A stretch of DNA of 8,479 nt. Origin: Pseudomonadota bacterium (GTDB taxonomy: Bacteria; Myxococcota; Polyangia; Polyangiales; Polyangiaceae). Where the stretch lies: assembly GCA_023419055.1 (NCBI GenBank), contig JAEZYO010000130.1, positions 1 to 8,479 of the forward strand, written 5' to 3'. Below the pieces are notes generated by a model, which was not told the origin of the DNA, did no database searches, and worked only from the letters and a program-made list of their open reading frames with translations. This document shows positions 6,438 to 8,479 of this stretch, piece after piece (the first letter of the stretch is position 1; every line of letters begins with the position of its first letter). The translations under genes were made by a program, and so were the position numbers.

Positions 6438-6890
6438 GCACTGCGACCCATTCACGTTAGTAACCGCTCGATCCTAGCGCCAGGCACGAAGTCGGCAGGT
6501 TGAAGGGATCATTTTTTCGAATGACATCAACCCAGAATCGCGCACGAATTCGTTAGGCACCTTTCCGATACGCCTCGACTGCGCGTGCGCTCGATCATTC
6601 GAAGCGCGTTGAACTCGGGGTGGCTCACTCGTGCGCTTCTGCATTCAATGACTCCGTCTTCGTACATGAGCAGCGGACGCCATTCAGTCGGTATGCCCGG
6701 ATCGCGCTGAACTCATTTGCAGAGCCGAAGGTATTTCGATCGAGAATGTCGACGTCGAGTCAGGATCGCATTCTCGACAGAGCACTGAGCTCTCCCAGTG
6801 CGGCCGATTCCGCGGCCACCCGCAATTCGCCGGAGACTCACGGTCTCGCCAATCCGGTAGAGACATTCCTGCGCATTTCGATAAGTTCGA
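6438..6890. other. Divergent intergenic region without recognisable gene
   Basis: About 450 bp lie between the leftward xylanase-like gene and the rightward PPHPAT-leader gene. I find no credible coding frame or RNA gene. An AT-rich patch at 6508-6530 contains the imperfect dyad TCATT-N6-AATGA. A sigma-54-like element on the plus strand (GG at 6483-6484, GC at 6495-6496, GGCACG present) has correct spacing but a weak -12 part, and lies about 390 bp from the rightward start. Promoters for both neighbours should lie here, but I cannot assign them firmly. Confidence 0.4.
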
Positions 6891-7664
6891 GTGGTGCAGC
6901 CCAAGCTCCAGAACGCGCTCCCCCCTCACCCGGCAACGCTGCCGCGCCCGAGAGCCGTGCAGCCCAAGCTCCGAGACGCGCTTCCTCCTCACCCAGCAAC
7001 GGTGCCGCGCGCCGGAACCGTGCAACCCAAGCTGGCCCATGCGCTGCCTCCTCACCCCGCGACCGTATCGCGTGCACGAGCCGCGCAGCTGAGAGCGGTG
7101 GCGGGCGGGCTTGGCCCTCACCCGGCTACCGTGCAGCGGTCGAGCTCGGTGCAGCGCGTCGCACAACGAGCCACGGTTCCCGTCGATCTACAGGCGCTGG
7201 AGAGAAGGCTCACGCGCTACAACGCGCGAGACATGGCGGGCCGCTGCGTGGAGAGCGCGCAAGAGGTGGGCAAGGCGCTCGGCGCTGCACGCGTCGGCTA
7301 CGTGGCGGCGGTGTACCGCGACGAGACGGGTGAAGCCAGAAATCACATCGCTGCGGTGGCTCACGTCGACGGTCGTGAGCAGGTGGTCGACGCGACGTGG
7401 AAACAGCTCCCGTTTCTGTGGAACGCCCGCGCGAAGGCGTCTCGGGTCGTCGACCTCAAGGCGGAGCCCACGCTCCTCGTCTGCACGATCGAGGAGTGGA
7501 CCGATCGCATCGTCAGGTACACGCCCGGCATCGACCAGCTGCTCGTCGAGCGGCTGAATTCGGCCGAAGACGCGTCGCGCTGGATGCGCGACCGTCGAGC
7601 CGATCTGCCGCAGACGGCGCCCGCCGCGGGCACGAAGAAGAGTCACGGCTGCGCGCTCTTCTGA
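6891..7664 (+). CDS. PPHPAT-repeat leader protein with putative papain-like Cys-His-Asp domain and C-terminal CALF (CaaX-like) tail
   Basis: The 257-residue protein has two halves. Residues 2-86 are an array of 21-residue units of type VQPKLxxALPPHPATVPRARA: three clear copies and one degenerate. The globular part (about 98-235) has a Cys in a helix start (RYNARDMAGRCVESAQEV, C119). Downstream, NHIAAVAHVDGREQVVDATW carries H152 on a strand and D167 at the end of the next strand. This Cys/His/Asp order and spacing is that of papain-fold peptidases, deamidases and transglutaminase-like toxins. The activity is inferred. The last residues, GTKKSHGCALF, form a CaaX-like box preceded by lysines. 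No Sec signal is present. The start is GTG 6891 or GTG 6894, since an in-frame stop at 6882 precludes anything earlier; there is no good Shine-Dalgarno, so the true 5' end is uncertain. The neighbour downstream has a related leader but an unrelated C-terminal domain. Confidence 0.75.
   Translation: MVQPKLQNALPPHPATLPRPRAVQPKLRDALPPHPATVPRAGTVQPKLAHALPPHPATVSRARAAQLRAVAGGLGPHPATVQRSSSVQRVAQRATVPVDLQALERRLTRYNARDMAGRCVESAQEVGKALGAARVGYVAAVYRDETGEARNHIAAVAHVDGREQVVDATWKQLPFLWNARAKASRVVDLKAEPTLLVCTIEEWTDRIVRYTPGIDQLLVERLNSAEDASRWMRDRRADLPQTAPAAGTKKSHGCALF
6894..7148 (+). repeat. 63-bp repeat array encoding the PPHPAT leader (gene at 6891)
   Basis: Units at 6894-6956, 6957-7019 and 7020-7082 each encode 21 residues. 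A degenerate fourth (7083-7148, 22 residues) keeps GPHPATVQR. Conserved positions are VQPKL, AL, PPHPAT and a following PR or SR. Periodicity is kept at protein and DNA level. In two other frames the array also stays open, which produces misleading overlapping frames. Confidence 0.85.
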
Positions 7665-7708
7665 CGCGAGCGAGCTCGCTCGAAGCGCCTTGCACGACGT
7701 GTGGCGAT

Positions 7709-7752
7709 GGGCCCAGTTAGGTGAGCAGAACGCTCACCTGAGCCCGATTTTT
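7709..7752 (+). terminator. Rho-independent terminator after the papain-like leader protein gene
   Basis: AGGTGAGC (7719-7726) pairs perfectly with GCTCACCT (7732-7739) around a 5-nt AGAAC loop. An outer GGGC (7709-7712) can pair with GCCC (7742-7745), and TTTTT follows at 7748-7752. It starts 45 bp after the stop at 7664 and ends 36 bp before the next ATG. The two PPHPAT genes are therefore probably separate transcripts, or the second is attenuated. Confidence 0.65.
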
Positions 7753-7787
7753 CGGTGGAGCTCGCCCCATCGGTAGCCTGCTCGGCC

Positions 7788-8479
7788 ATGTCGTGGCCGC
7801 CGCGTTCGAGCTCGAAGGCTCCGCCCCACCCCGCAACCCTTCCCGCGCCACGAAGGCCTCCACACCCGGCCACCCTTTCGCGCCCGGCCGCCATTCAACC
7901 GGCGTTCGCAGGCAGCGCGATACGACCTCCACACCCCGCGACGGTACCCCGCCCGAAAACCATCCAGCCGGCGTTCGCAGGCAGCGCAACACGACCTCCA
8001 CACCCGGCAACGCTTCCACGTCCGACCACGATTCAGCCGGCGTTAGCAAGCAGCGCAACACGACCTCCACACCCGGCAACGCTGCTGCAACGCGCCGTGA
8101 GTCGCTCCGGAGCACCAACCGAGCCCGAGCCTGACAGACGCGGAAGCGCGGAGGAGGAGGTCCTTCAAATGAGCCGGGGGAGGGGGCGCGGCGCGGCTCG
8201 TGCACGCGGCAGAGCTAGGGGAAGAGGCGGTCGAGCACCAGCGCTCAAGCGAAAGCGCAGCCCGGTAAGAAGTGAGGTGGAAGAGAGTAGCGAGGCCGAG
8301 GACGGCGGCGTCGAGATCGAGCAACCCGCCGACAGCACCGTCCTCACGATCACCCAGTTTCCCGGACAGTGGGGCAGCTTCGCCGGGGATTGCGCGGTGG
8401 TCGAGACTCCGACTCACTTTTGGATCATCGATCTCGGGACGACCAAAACGTTCGATACCAAGCTACAGCCCGTGAAGCG
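7788..8479 (+). CDS. Partial PPHPAT-repeat leader protein with Arg/Gly-rich spacer and metallo-beta-lactamase-like start
   Basis: The frame runs 230 codons from ATG 7788 to the right edge without a stop, so the C-terminus is missing. Residues 12-101 are PPHPAT repeats of 23 residues (for example PPHPATVPRPKTIQPAFAGS). Residues 129-150 are RG-rich (SRGRGRGAARARGRARGRGG), followed by KRKRSP (154-159) and an acidic stretch (163-182). From 184 a globular domain starts: TVLTITQFPGQWGSFAGDCAVV, then ETPTHFWIIDLGT and TKLQPVK. The pattern 'GD(C/A)..(V/I)ET......(I/L)ID.G' is the N-terminal double strand of ComEC/Rec2-type and other metallo-beta-lactamase folds. The HxHxDH metal motif would lie beyond the edge, so the call is provisional. 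The start lacks a strong Shine-Dalgarno; an in-frame GTG at 7755 is an alternative. No Sec signal is visible. The leader is homologous to that of the gene at 6891, while the rest is unrelated. Confidence 0.75.
   Translation, partial: MSWPPRSSSKAPPHPATLPAPRRPPHPATLSRPAAIQPAFAGSAIRPPHPATVPRPKTIQPAFAGSATRPPHPATLPRPTTIQPALASSATRPPHPATLLQRAVSRSGAPTEPEPDRRGSAEEEVLQMSRGRGRGAARARGRARGRGGRAPALKRKRSPVRSEVEESSEAEDGGVEIEQPADSTVLTITQFPGQWGSFAGDCAVVETPTHFWIIDLGTTKTFDTKLQPVK
7821..8084 (+). repeat. 69-bp repeat array encoding the PPHPAT leader (gene at 7788)
   Basis: Three full 23-residue units lie at 7857-7925, 7926-7994 and 7995-8063. They are flanked by a shortened unit at 7821-7856 and a final partial PPHPATL at 8064-8084. 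Unit pattern: PPHPAT, L/V, P/S-R-P, two residues, IQPA, F/L, A-G/S-S-A, I/T, R. Neighbouring units are nearly identical at DNA level over the IQPAFAGSA and PPHPAT segments, indicating recent duplication. Confidence 0.87.

Noticed and set aside
6041..6460. A plus-strand proline-rich frame opposite the xylanase-like linker
   Set aside because: Reverse complements of Gly codons read as Pro. It is a shadow of the Gly-rich linker with no independent support.
6620..7333. A 237-codon plus-strand frame overlapping the papain-like gene
   Set aside because: It is open because the 63-bp repeats keep all frames free of stops. Its second half shows no coherent fold, whereas the frame at 6891 carries the regular leader units and a Cys/His/Asp domain.
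6894..8084. CRISPR array
   Set aside because: The repeats are contiguous, coding and 63-69 bp long with no unique spacers between short direct repeats.
7793..8134. Plus-strand 113-codon frame and minus-strand frames across the second leader array
   Set aside because: They are shadows of the 69-bp repeats. The frame from 7788 has the PPHPAT units and continues into a globular domain.

Overview
The DNA is GC-rich, with G/C-biased third codon positions throughout. It carries a lipoprotein with a very long Gly/Ser/Thr linker and a discoidin-like membrane protein, and has divergent, loosely packed gene blocks. These traits fit a large-genome soil myxobacterium (Polyangia-like). This is an inference from style; no rRNA or other phylogenetic marker is present.

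Left block (1-3486, all minus strand). A GT-C/PTPS-related polytopic membrane protein (3486-1750) is translationally coupled by an ATGA overlap to a single-pass membrane protein with an extracytoplasmic discoidin/galactose-binding-like domain (1753-965). After a 157-bp gap with two inverted repeats comes an unrecognised four-helix membrane protein (807-1), cut by the window edge. Together they look like an envelope module, possibly for lipid-linked sugar transfer or surface-glycan modification.

Middle block. A palindrome-rich divergent region (3487-3818) separates the left block from a plus-strand DUF3025 protein (3819-4643). The DUF3025 gene converges with, and overlaps by 11 bp, a minus-strand NTF2-like lipoprotein gene (5157-4633). 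Upstream of that, same strand, lies a GH11 xylanase-like lipoprotein (6387-5266). Its catalytic domain sits behind a glycine-rich linker of about 120 residues and keeps both expected catalytic glutamates, but its thumb region is divergent.

Right block (6891-8479, plus strand). Two adjacent genes encode proteins that start with homologous arrays of a PPHPAT-containing repeat. Their C-terminal modules are unrelated. The first has a putative papain-like Cys-His-Asp domain and ends in a CaaX-like CALF tail. The second has an Arg/Gly-rich, KRKR-containing spacer followed by the start of a metallo-beta-lactamase-like fold, and runs off the right edge. A strong hairpin-plus-T-run terminator separates them. 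A shared modular leader on different effector-like domains, with eukaryote-style localisation signals, is the most novel feature here. It suggests secreted or injected effectors using a common delivery tag, but no secretion machinery lies in the window.
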